Below, in pieces: positions 46,901 to 57,020 of a DNA stretch of 64,000 nt (its first letter is position 1; each line of letters opens with the position of its first letter). The notes under the pieces are model-generated. The model saw only the letters and a list, made by a program, of their open reading frames with translations, did not search any database and was not told where the DNA came from. Origin of the DNA: Coriolopsis trogii (Eukaryota; Basidiomycota; Agaricomycetes; Polyporales; Polyporaceae); NCBI GenBank assembly GCA_020543525.1, contig JAHYIO010000007.1, forward strand, positions 248,001 to 312,000, read 5' to 3'. The position numbers and the translations under genes were made by a program.

Positions 46901-47792
46901 TACTAGGAACCCATACAACTCAGAATGTTCTCAACGTCCTATTGACATTATCGCGGAAACATGTGGCTTCACGTAAGTACCACCACGTCTCGTCACGTTT
47001 CGATGGAAAACTGACGGACAGGTGAGCCTATCACGAAGCAAACCTGGAGAGTGGGGTGAACGATGTAGTTATGTGACGGCTGTGTGGACATTCCGCCATT
47101 GAAAGTCACAACAGCGTGGGGTAAGGTCTCGGCAAGTCTCGACGTCTGCGCCTCTCTTCGTCTCAAGAAAGTCACACAACTCGCGCGCAGCGGGAAAGCT
47201 AAACCTCGTTTTATTCGCCAAGTGATTACCACGTGTTGCGGATCACAAGTGTACAGCAAACAGATCCCGAAGCCCAGAAAATACGGACCGCATATGGCAT
47301 CGAGGTTGTGCGAGTTTCCCAGCAAGGGCCGTCTGGCTGGATACATGGTACAAGGCCAAGTCCTGCCCCACTCCATGGTCACTGAATGATTCCGGCGCTA
47401 TTGGTTCAGTGCATACTCGTTCCAACGTACCGCCGCCGAGGAGTCGGAAAGCACACCTAGCTCGTTTGCGCGATTCGATCTCGTTCAGACCAACCATACC
47501 GGTCTTGAGTGACGTTTGCGGTATGCAACGTAAAGCATAAGGTAATGAGTCCGTCACGACGGTACGAGGTCTGTACACTGGACTATTCTTAACCATTGAC
47601 TCAGATTCCCATAGACATGCCAAGAATTGCAGCCTGGAGCAGCGCGATACTGCTGTAGTTCGTCTGGATACGCGGCGCACAAGCTTCCGTGCCATTGCCA
47701 AGGCGTAACTGGCGCATTCTATTCGCTTCTGGCATGTCAACATGTCGCCAGATTTCCGTACATCCTGGTCAGAACATTCCCATGTCGCTGAA
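43969..47792. other. 3.8 kb gene-poor region with possible gene debris
   Basis: No intact gene could be assembled. There are scattered intron-like signals, for example a GTAAGT...CTGAC...CACAG unit ending at 46244. It is followed by a 43-nt exon-like piece (46245-46287) reading PIHERLGPQELLR and ending in a GTACGT donor, reminiscent of an F-box helix. Downstream frames are closed by stops. The region may contain one or more degenerate genes. Confidence 0.35.
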
Positions 47793-47800
47793 TATATAAG
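47793..47800 (+). promoter_or_regulatory. TATA box of the repeat-protein gene
   Basis: TATATAAG about 105 bp upstream of the ATG at 47905. The interval between them is strongly pyrimidine-rich (CTC/CCT runs), the usual leader of highly expressed basidiomycete genes. This is the clearest TATA box I saw in the window. Confidence 0.6.
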
Positions 47801-47904
47801 TCGGATGTACAACCATCTCATCCTCAGTCTCCTCGCTCCAGCTCTCTCCAGCCCTCTACAAGCTCTCAGCCCTCTTCTATTCTCCTCAGTCCATTCAGTC
47901 CAAA

Positions 47905-49551
47905 ATGCAGTTCAAGAACAACTTCGTCCTGTTCGTGATTGTCGCGGTCATTTCCTCCGTGTCGGCGATACCTGTATGCCCTGCTTATTCTCCGATACTC
48001 TCTCCCCATTGATCATACTTTCATTCGTTAGCTCCCCGGTGGCGATCTCGTTGTCGACACGGCCTCTGCGCTTGTCAACAAGGGCACAGTGGTCGACTTT
48101 CCCGTTCGGGGCCGCAGCCCCGCTCGCATGTTCGCTCGCGACCCGCGTCACGGTGGCAATTCTGGAAGTCGAGGCCGCAGCGGCAGCAGGAATCGCGTTG
48201 AGGTGGGTCGGAGATCACATCTCCCACAAGAGCTGGTGCTCACATCGTCTCTGGGTTATAGCTGGAGGCTCGTCGCCATGGCTCTGGCCCGGGTTCTCGT
48301 CACCGAGGAGACAGCAGAGACCGCCGCGACGTATGTTCCCTCCCTTCGAGTGCACGATCATCGAGCTAATAGCGCACTCACCCAGATGGAGGCTCGCCGT
48401 CACGGCTCTGGATCTCGCCACCGCGGTGACAGCAAGGGTCGTCGTGAAGTATGTTGCTGCGTACTAGACCAAATCCAATATGATGGAAGGCTAATTGCCT
48501 AATCCTACAGCTTGAAACTCGTCGCCACGGCTCTGGGTCCCGCGACCGTGGTAATAGCAGGGGCCGCCGCGACGTGAAGGTGAGGTCCTATGTGCCATTG
48601 ACCCATGTCCCGCACTTAGTCCCGAATGTCGCTCAGCTGGAGGCACGCCGCCGCTGTTCGAACTCCCGCGGGCGCAGTGGCAGCCGAAGTGCTCCCCGTG
48701 GTGTGAGGAGTTTTGAACAATATTGAACAGATCGGAGACAATACAAACTTACTTCCTTGACAGCTTGAAGCACGCCGCCACGGTTCTGGGTCCCGTGGAC
48801 GCAGCGGTAGTCTTCATGATCGGCGTGCAGTGAGTAATATGTGTCAACCTAGTGCCATATCGTGGCTCATGACTGAACGTCAGCTTGAGGCTCGTCGTCA
48901 CGGATCTAGTTCTCGTGGGCGCAGCGGCAGCCGCCACGGGCGTGCAGTGAGTTGATCCGGACTCTATGTCATGTAGTGTACACTATCTGACTGGGAACTC
49001 CAGCTTGAAGCTCGTCGTCACGGCTCCAACTCTCGCGGGCGCAGCGGCAGTCGAAGCGGTCAAACTGTGAGCTCAGATACTGAGTTTGATGTTATAAGCG
49101 TTGGGTGACTTATCTTCAATTGACAGCTTGAGGCTCGTCGGCACGGTTCAAACTCTCGCGGCCGTAGCGGCAGTCGGGACCGCCGCTCAGTAAGTCTGCG
49201 CCATCGAGACAGTATCTTGCTCTGTCTGACTGTGTTCACTAGCTCGAGGCTCGGCGCCACGGCTCCAACTCTCGTGGCCGGAGCGGCAGCCGGGGTCGCC
49301 GCGACGTGAGTGTATTTATACAACAACCGGAGGCAAATCTCTGACCAAGCCCGTAGCTCGAGGCTCGTCGTCACAATGGTAACTCCCGTGGCCGAAGCGG
49401 AAGCCGCTCCCGTCGAGTGCGTTGCGCAGTCTTCAGTACCTCTGGGAGGAAACACTTACATGACCACTGTACTGGACAGGGTCTCGAGGCCCGTCGTCAT
49501 GGATCTGGTTCCCGCCACCGCTCTGGCAGCCGCAGCGGCGGCCGTAAGTAA
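47905..49551 (+). CDS. Secreted exon-repeat protein with eleven Arg/Ser/Gly-rich units (putative Kex2-processed peptide precursor)
   Basis: I do not recognise a named family. Exon 1 (47905-47973) is a signal peptide: MQFKNNFVLFVIVAVISSVS then A|IP. Exon 2 (48032-48202) is a propeptide-like region ending in a partial repeat (HGGNSGSRGRSGSRNRVE). Exons 3-13 each encode one unit with consensus LEARRHGSNSRGRSGSR: 48262-48330, 48386-48448, 48511-48579 (or 48573), 48637-48702, 48764-48829, 48884-48946, 49004-49066, 49127-49189, 49243-49305, 49357-49416 and 49480-49551. All junctions are phase 0; about 318 residues. Every unit has Arg-Arg before a His (one has Cys-containing RRRC), a possible Kex2 site. 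The units are cationic and contain almost no hydrophobic residues except the leading Leu. The stop at 49549 overlaps a perfect GTAAGT donor (49544), so a further exon from 49619 with a different C-terminus is possible. Rep1 of Ustilago maydis is a known precedent for a secreted Kex2-cleaved repeat protein; homology is not implied. Confidence 0.82.
48262..49548 (+). repeat. Tandem exon-intron repeat array (11 units)
   Basis: Eleven consecutive units of about 115-125 bp, each one 60-69 nt exon plus one 51-64 nt intron. Exons are alike at the DNA level: start CT[TCG]GA[AG]GC.CG.CG.CACGG, core AGCGGCAG.CG. The introns have diverged and share only the donor, a CTGAC-like branch and a (C/T)AG acceptor. 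Units 6-11 of the array (48884 to 49416) are the most uniform. Confidence 0.85.
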
Positions 49552-50022
49552 TTATGGTGCACTTAGGCATCTAGCAAGTCTGCAACGGCCACGGATATCG
49601 ATGAAGACGAACGATTAGGATCAACACCGGAGTGGGGGTGGCCTTGCTGCCCCGCCCTCTGGCTCGCACCTAAGAAATAAGAAAAAAAAAACGAAAAAAA
49701 CAGATTCAACACATACGTTCTTCCCGTTCTCCTCCCTTCTTACTTCCCTTCTGTTGTCATTGAATAACCTTTCTTTGATGGAATGTCCCGCACGTTGTCT
49801 GCGTAGCCCTCTATAGGTGGTAAGGACAATCTACCACCTGTAGGGTGCTTGTGTATATATAGGATGTAGCGTGTCTGCTGTCAGAATACATGGTGTACTG
49901 GTGAAGCCGATTGCAACTGCTCCTTGATATCCGTGTGACAAATAGTCACTCGACAAATACAATATTGCAAGAAGGAAAGCCAAAACTATCCCGATTCCAG
50001 GGCGCCATCATCATAACCACAT
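49552..50022. other. 3' region between convergent genes
   Basis: Holds the 3' end of the repeat-protein gene (AATAAG followed by A-rich sequence at about 49676-49702, a likely polyadenylation region) and of the Rfc1 gene. No additional gene. Confidence 0.45.
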
Positions 50023-53000
50023 TCATGTCTTCTTGGCGCTCTTTCCCTTAGCCGGGGGCGCTCTCGCCTTGGCCGCGACAGCCTTACCCTTGGCCTTGGG
50101 GGCCTTGATGAGGCTATCATGCTCAGGGTCGTCATCCACCTCCTCCTTCTCCTCTTCAGCCTCTGGGACTTCATCGTCGACCTAAGGCAACGTAAGCTTG
50201 TCACCCATAGTGCCAGCGCCAAGACCATGCTTACGTCAAACGCTTCCTCAAGGTCTGGTGCAGGCCCAGCTGCCGCGAGCTTCTTAGGGACCTTGCCAAG
50301 TGCTTCCGCCTTGTGGAACGCGACCGGATGGTCACGGGCATTGTACCTGACGATAACCTAGTAAGTTCCCAGACACCACGAGCTCGAAAGAGTCCACGAA
50401 CTTTTTCGTGAACGACGTCTTGGTGGCCGCTGAGATCTTCTTGAGAACATTGGCGTCCGCTTTGTCACCAACGCCAACTTCGACGATCGTGTCCCAGTCT
50501 TCGCGTGTAAGGAAGTAGTCGTCCATGAACTCGATAACGTCCTCTACCGCGCTCTGCCACAGAACAAAACCGTCAGAACCTAGTGGAGCAATTCGTCCGT
50601 TACACACGCACCGCACCCTGCTCCATGAGTGGTTGCACAATGTGCGGGAATAGCGATGGAACATATGACTGTCGGATTTCAGACTTATCGCCCGAGACCT
50701 TCAGGCGCATCCGAGCTTGCACGTCCGTCAGCTGCCGGCTCAGCTTCGTCTGTTTAGAGTTCTGGCCAAGCCATCTGTGTGCAGGCCACGGTTAGCTATG
50801 TGAAACATTTGAGATGCAAAAGGTAATGCGTTACGCACTGTGGGAACGACATAGCGTTCGGACCCCCATACCCTGCACCCATGCCATATAACATAGACGC
50901 CGGTCGGACTGTTGAGCAGACAGCATGAAGCGGCATGAGGGACCAGTATTGGTTGGGTCTAGACACGAAGTCAGCATGATGCTCGTGATGGTTAGGAAAT
51001 GGGTGTACCCATGAATGAGACTGTCGACCAGATCACCATCCGAAATAGACCGCGCCGCCTTATCCATAAGTTGAAGATGCTTCAGAGTCTGCTCTGGTCC
51101 ATCTATGTTCTTGATACGCGACGGAGTTGTCTTCAGGTAGTTTTCCTGCATGAACAGCGGCACAAATGACGGGTCGTGGAAGTAATACTCTATTTTGTCG
51201 CCTAGAGTCTCGCGGGAGGTAGGCGAGAACATCTGCGGACCGAGCATCTTGTTGAGAACACCGAATGGAGTCATGACCGAGTACTTCTCATTCATCTTGA
51301 CGCTGTTAGCAATAAGTCAGGAATACTGCTATTACAGGCAGGTGCGGCCCAACTTACAGTGCCTTGCCCTCGTCGAAGTCCATGGTCGCGCCAGACAAGC
51401 GCCACGTCGAAAGCATGTTCAAGACTTGACGAATGTCAGATTGCGCTCCCTGCACGAGCTGATCGACGACGTTCGCCGGTATCTTCATCTTCTCCCTATA
51501 CAGCGTGTCAGATCGCTGCTCTCTGTGATGGTCCAATGGTCATACTTGAACGCAATACTCAGGATCCTGGAACGAATGGCGTTTGCCTCCGGTCGCCTGA
51601 ACGTCAGGTTGAAAGTCGCGCTAAGAAGCGGCTTGAGTTTCTGCGCGCCACGGTCGTTGGCTATACAGATGATAGGAATCTTGGTCTTCTTGATCAAAGC
51701 AGTCAGTGCCCCGACGCCCCCGCGATCGCCAGCAGACATGCCGTCGACTTCATCCATAATGAGGCAAGACTTGTCCGTGACGGTCATGCCGGCAGCGTTC
51801 GTTTTCTGATGTAGTGTATGTCATTAATTCTTTCCTGAAACACCCAAGGTTGGGAAAACCAACATGTCCGCCAGACATCCAGCCGTCCAGCGAAGTGTTC
51901 ATGATGTTCGTACTGTTCTGTGAACACTCATCAGTACACACAGCGACTCGTTGCTTCATGCTCCGCACCTCTACGAGCTTCTTGCTCCTCGCATCACTTG
52001 CATTCAACTCAATTGGCGTGAAGCCTGCCAACTTCGCACACAGATGTGCACTCGTCGTCTTGCCGATACCGGGAGGACCCGTGATCATGACTGCACGGAA
52101 GACCCCCATGCCCTCCTTGCCTGGCTTCTTGAAGTCAGACTTCAGGCTTACGGGCCAAGCGTTCAGCCATCCGAGCAGTTTCTCAATCTGGCCTTTGTTG
52201 CCACAGACCTCCTTGAGCGATTGCGGAGCATAGCGGTCTGTCCACAGTTGATTGGTGACTGCAGGTTTGGTAGTACTGCGTCACGATGCCTACACTTAGC
52301 AAAATAATCAAGACAATGTTAGAAAGTCACGCACCTTCCGCTGGCTGCACTCTCTTTCGCAGCTTGCTTCTCGCGCCGTTCCATTTCTTTGGCGCTCTCT
52401 CGGATCGCCTCTTGTTCCTTCTGCATCTTCTTCCGCATCTTCTCGTCGACCATGCTGTCATCTACGACGCGTGTAGCGATCAGGTTGAGGAATCCGTCCT
52501 CATCCAGCGTCTTCAGTTTATTCTTCTCGATCGCCCTAAGCTTGCTGGGACCCGCATCCGCGCCGACGACGACATAGGAGGTCTTGGTAGACGGCTGACC
52601 AACAACCCGCCTTGTCCTCGCACTGAGTTCAGTGATCGCAGAAATGGCAATATCACATACCCGCCGTAGCGCTTGGCCAGTTCGACCGCCTCGTCCCGAG
52701 ACAGACTGCTCAGTTCACCTGTGAAGACGAAGGATAGTCCTGCGAGGCAGTTCGGGTCTGAAGGAATGGGTATCTCTTTGGAACCCGGGTTTGAAGGACC
52801 CGCGCGACCGGCTTTCATGGCGTACCAGCTAGGAGACCTTTCTGTAAGTTGGAATGCAGATCTGCACCCAAGGGACAACCGACTTAGGCTTCTTAGCAGG
52901 TTTGTCTTCAGTCTTAACTTCACTCTTCGCGGGTTTCTGCTCCTCAACTTTGGGCGGCTTTTTCTCCGTCTTGGGCTTCGCCGCGATCTTTGCAGTGCCC

Positions 53001-53981
53001 GTCTTGGCCGGCGTAACCTTCGCAGGAGTCTTCTTCGCAACTGCTTGAGACTTACCCTTACCCTTCTGCACAATGTCCTCATCATCATCGTCCATGATGA
53101 AGTCGCTACCATCTTCCTCTTCCGTGGTGGACGCAATGAAGTCGTCGTCCTTCGTCTTCTTGCGCGCAGAGGAAACTGCGACAGACTTGCGAGGCGCAGC
53201 GAGCTTGCGCGGGGTAGCGTCCCCCTTGACAGGCTTCGAACTGGAGGTACTGGCGCGTGGCTTAGATGTAGTTGTCGCCGTAACTTGCTTCTTTTTCGGC
53301 GGCGAGACCTCGTCTTCGTCTTCGTCGTCACTTGAGACTACTACCTTTGCCTTGCGCTTAAGAGGCGCGGAGACAGGAATGCCATCATCATCATCGTCAA
53401 TTTCCATTGCTTGCTCACTCTTGAGTTTCTGATGAGCTAGTCAATATGTGTTATATCCCCATGTGCATATCAGACTAACAGAAGGGGCGTTCTTAGCCAT
53501 AGGGGTTGGTTTGGCTGTGCTCTTCCTAGGTGAAGCCGTCTTCGCGGGCATCGGTTTGCTACCAGAACAATTAGTGGGCGAGCCACGGGTTTGGGAGGAG
53601 AGTAAGTCCTACGCTGGCATTGAGCGTGTTGGTTTCCTAGTGTGATGGTTCAAGACACGCGACACATGGGAAGTGACGAAACACACCTCTCCACTTCATC
53701 GTCACCTTCGATCGTTGACCGTAAATTGGGGTCCGCAACCACAATCGTGCAAAGGGACTCACTAATCTCTATCACGCTATCCTGCATCTTCCCATTCGTA
53801 CGGCGCTGCAACCTCTACCGTTCGGTACGTTCGATATGGAACAACATGGAGGGCTCACTGTAGTAGGCTGAGGGGTGGGATGTGAACTACTCGTTGCCGT
53901 TTGGCTGCTGCCTTTCGCGAAGAAGCCACGTATATCGCCTCCATGTGTTTTGGTGGGAGCCTTGAGCTTTCCTTGAGACAT
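50023..53981 (-). CDS. RFC1: Replication factor C large subunit (Rfc1)
   Basis: Largest subunit of the clamp loader that opens PCNA onto primed DNA. Many short exons on the minus strand from ATG 53981 to stop 50023. The N-terminus GGDIRGFFAKG resembles the Rfc1 PCNA-interacting start. A long Lys/Pro/Glu-rich linker follows (DDDDGIPVSAPLKRKAKVVV and similar, about 53.4-52.9 kb), then a BRCT domain (CLAGLSFVFTGELSSLSRDE, AVELAKRYGG, RVVGQPSTKTSYVVVG). Then come LWTDRYAPQSLKEVCGNK, Walker A GPPGIGKTTSAHLCAKLAGF, IELNASDARSKK, Walker B SCLIMDEVDGMSAGDRGG, IICIANDRGAQKLKPL and FNLTFRRPEA. The C-terminal Rfc1 domain shows YLKTTPSRIKNIDGPEQTLK, WLGQNSKQTKLSRQLTDVQA and DVIEFMDDYFLTREDWDTIV, ending in a basic tail (KARAPPAKGKSAKKT). 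All parts expected of Rfc1 are present in order. Confidence 0.94.
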
Positions 53982-54320
53982 ATGGAACAGCAGAGGTAGC
54001 CAGAAAAAGGGGGTGCACCAGAAGATACAACACGGAGGCTCTAGTAGGGGCTCTAGAGATGACAGAGATGAGCGCGTTCACGCGCGGAGTTGTGGCGCCT
54101 AACGCGGAGCGTCACATCCTGGCGCGTGAAGCGCGTGACTTGAGTCACACCGTTCCTTGCTCCCGCCCACCACCACCGCAACCCGCCGATCACGCATACC
54201 CTCTTCCTCTCTTGTATCGCTTTCTGATCCAGACATATACAATTCTCTTACCCACTACACTTCTGGGCTGGTTTTATACAACGTTGCAATGACGTCATCT
54301 AGCGCAAGGTAGACTCCTGT
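53982..54320. other. Divergent promoter region, RFC1 / unknown gene
   Basis: 339 bp between the two start codons. It contains CACGCG/ACGCG-like motifs around 54078-54085 and 54120-54133. ACGCG (MCB-like) boxes drive S-phase genes in yeast, which would suit RFC1, but this is only a motif match. Confidence 0.35.
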
Positions 54321-56844
54321 ATGACATCTCCGGTGTTCTGGATACTCGAGTTCATAGGCTTGATTAGATTCACCTCAATATACGACTCGCTGCCTCGCGA
54401 TGTACAGGAAAGCATAGTAGAAAAGCAACTTATTCCCCTGCTTGATCTCGTTGGTGCGGCCAAACGCAAAAGGATCCTTTCCAGCGCATCCAAAATGCAG
54501 CGTCGCCACACTGGTATCCCATCTCTGAATATCAAGGCGAAACAACGAGAAGTCAATTCGCTTTTGGACGAAATCCACCGAGATGCGAAGCGATCCTTTG
54601 TGCGCGAACGTTCACAGAGGACGGAGCTTTTGGAGCAGACAGTGGAGAGCGTCACTGGCTGGTTGAACGATATCTGGAGGATTGTCTACGAGCACAACGT
54701 GGACTTCATGCTTGCACATAGGTGTTTGCTCTTCACAGTCACCACTTTAGATCAAATAGGCCACACGCGCGCAAGGTGAGTTCCAGTCCTAGCTTGCTTT
54801 TGCGAACGTCCTTGCCTATACATGATGACACCCCGGATCGCACCTCGCACCTTATGCGACCACATGCATCAAAGTCATGGTGGAGACATTATCTCATGCA
54901 CGCCTCGCACTCTCTACTGGCCCTTCACTCCTTATTGTCTAGTGTACAGGTGGAGTTTGCAGGCCATGTCGTCGGTTCGCGTTTTCGCCTCACTCTTAGA
55001 GTCTGGCTTCTCCCTTGCTGCATTAGGTCTATCGCTCCGTCTGCGACGTGCTGCTGACGTTTGTGATAGTTGTAGATGCGCCTTCACCAGCATTTACGTG
55101 CCCATTACACTAAAGCGCAAGTCTGGCAAGGTTGTCAAGTCTTGGCATCTCGACGGCGCGGACAGGATCGAGGAGGTGCTGCAGTTCATCTGGCGTGACT
55201 TGTTCCTCAGTATGCTCGCAACCGGTTCTCAGCGACAAATCCAAATGATCCCGGATATGCTCGACGACATCGAAGATCTCTTGGGCTGGACTGCACTGGA
55301 ACGGCTTCTATATGGCGGTCGAAAATGTGAGTTATTCATTATTGATGCGATCCTTCCTTATCACTCATGAGTTTCATGCAAGGCCCACATGATGTCGATG
55401 ACGCAGGAGACAGTGACTCGGTATCATCCGAGGACGAAGACGCGTATACGGATGAAGACTCCGACTTGGATGCGTCCTTTGAAAGTGGTGAATGGCTCCC
55501 AATCACCGTTCGAACCCCCTCCCCATCGCACGCCAGGCACTGGTCCCATCGTATCAGTAGCCAAATGGATCAGTTCCGGAGACTCGTACAGGCCGCTATG
55601 ACGTCCGTGTTCAAGATTCACCCCTCTCAAACCTTGTACTCCGCGCTACTCACGACTGCCACTGACCCGAACACTACCGCAAAAGAGCTGCTGTCCTATC
55701 TGGAGCGAATGTCGACCACATGTTCCGAGATCTTCACTGCAGCCATCGACATTTATGCATTGGAGAACGATACGGCCAAGTTGGTCAGACTCTTGAACAC
55801 GCATTCACATCTCATACGCCAACGGGACTTCGGCATATACCAAAGAGCCGTGCAAACACTCGCTGCAGATCCCCATTTGCATTCTCGCGCCCTCGAGATC
55901 GTCGAGAGGGAGCTACTAGATACGGCCTCTGCTGTCCGGTCTGCCCTTCTTGGCCCATTCTCGCAGCTTGAAACAGACGCGAACCGGGCGGAGATCGAGG
56001 AAATCCTCAAGTTACGTCCCGCCGCTCCTGACCGTCACGATCGTGTTGACAGTTGGTTGGATTCAATCACCACTCCCGGCACCAATACTCCGAATCCGAT
56101 CGCCCTCGCTGCTATGGTCATGGGCATCCCAATTGCTCCCCTTGACGTCGGCGAGGAGAGCGACCCGCTAGGATATCTGGACTTGGATCCTACCGACCCG
56201 GACTTGCAAGACTTGCGAGACGAATCCCGTCCCAATATGAAGCAGCGCTTCGCGGGTTGGGCGGATATAGTCCCGCCGATAAGGAATGGCGCGCCTGTCC
56301 TCAACAAGGTTTACAAGGAAATCATCAAGAAGATGCCATATCTGCGAAGCAGCGACGTCGTGGAGGAGTTGCAGACCAGGTGAGATAACAATTGACTTTC
56401 GTGATCTCGTGATGGTCCCTCATCGAATGTCTCGTCTTTGCAAGGCTCGCGGAGAGGCCCGGCAAGCAATATCTCATGGACGCTGTGGATGAGCTCGCGA
56501 CGTTCGTCAAGCGCGAACGGCGCAAGGCCGCGGTGATCAAGAACGAACAGAAGCGACGCGCTAACGCGGCTACGCCAACACCAACACCGCTCCCGGCAGC
56601 GGGTCCGTCGTCCTTCACGTTCAACGCTCCATTCCCACCTTCCACAGCCAATACTACTGCCCCTGGACCGTTCAATGCCCATGAGCGGCCTGAGACCCCG
56701 CCGCCGCCGTTGGAGCCTGTCACCCACGAGCCCGCGACGGTAGCACCACCGCCTGCGCCGCTATTCACATTCTACACTGGCGAAATCAATGGCCCGCCCT
56801 CACCTGGGTTCCCTGGGACCTGGAGCATGGAGGACGTTGATTAG
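54321..56844 (+). CDS. Conserved fungal protein of unknown function
   Basis: Four exons (54321-54775, 54950-55326, 55383-56379, 56445-56844) give 742 residues in frame. No named domain recognised. The N-terminal part is helical and charged (IYDSLPRDVQESIVEKQLIP, EIHRDAKRSFVRERSQRTEL). A second segment has CDSCRCAFTSIYVPITLKRK, then RIEEVLQFIWRDLFLSMLAT. A very acidic stretch in exon 3 (VSSEDEDAYTDEDSDLD) is followed by a long helical region that could be a repeat solenoid (FRRLVQAAMTSVFKIHPSQT, LYSALLTTATDPNTTAKELL, then NDTAKLVRLLNTHSHLIRQR). The C-terminus is Lys/Arg-rich, then Pro/Thr-rich. The start is the first ATG of the open frame; a short upstream exon cannot be excluded. Divergent from RFC1. 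Confidence 0.75.
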
Positions 56845-57020
56845 AAGGAATGCAGGACTCGCGTCTACGTTGTTACAGAATTACGCCAGGCTCGGACCTC
56901 ATGTCGCGTAGTGTATACGTCCTTTCCGTCGTCCCGAAGCTGGGTATCAAGAGGGGGAAAACGATGCTGTCATCAATGTTGCTGGCATGTTCGTATGTTG
57001 GTTGAAGTCGCGTGAAAGCA

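Noticed and set aside
48262..49548. CRISPR-like array (regular repeats with unique spacers)
   Set aside because: The regular units are coding exons with introns as the spacers, in a eukaryotic gene.
47905..49551. Nuclear RS-domain splicing factor as an explanation for the Arg/Ser repeats
   Set aside because: No RRM or other nuclear domain, the units are GRSGSR rather than SRSRSR, and a clean signal peptide is at the N-terminus.
48032..49551. RiPP precursor of the dikaritin (ustiloxin-like) type
   Set aside because: No DUF3328/UstY-like oxidase or other tailoring gene is visible in the window; the repeats lack the usual Tyr-containing cores.
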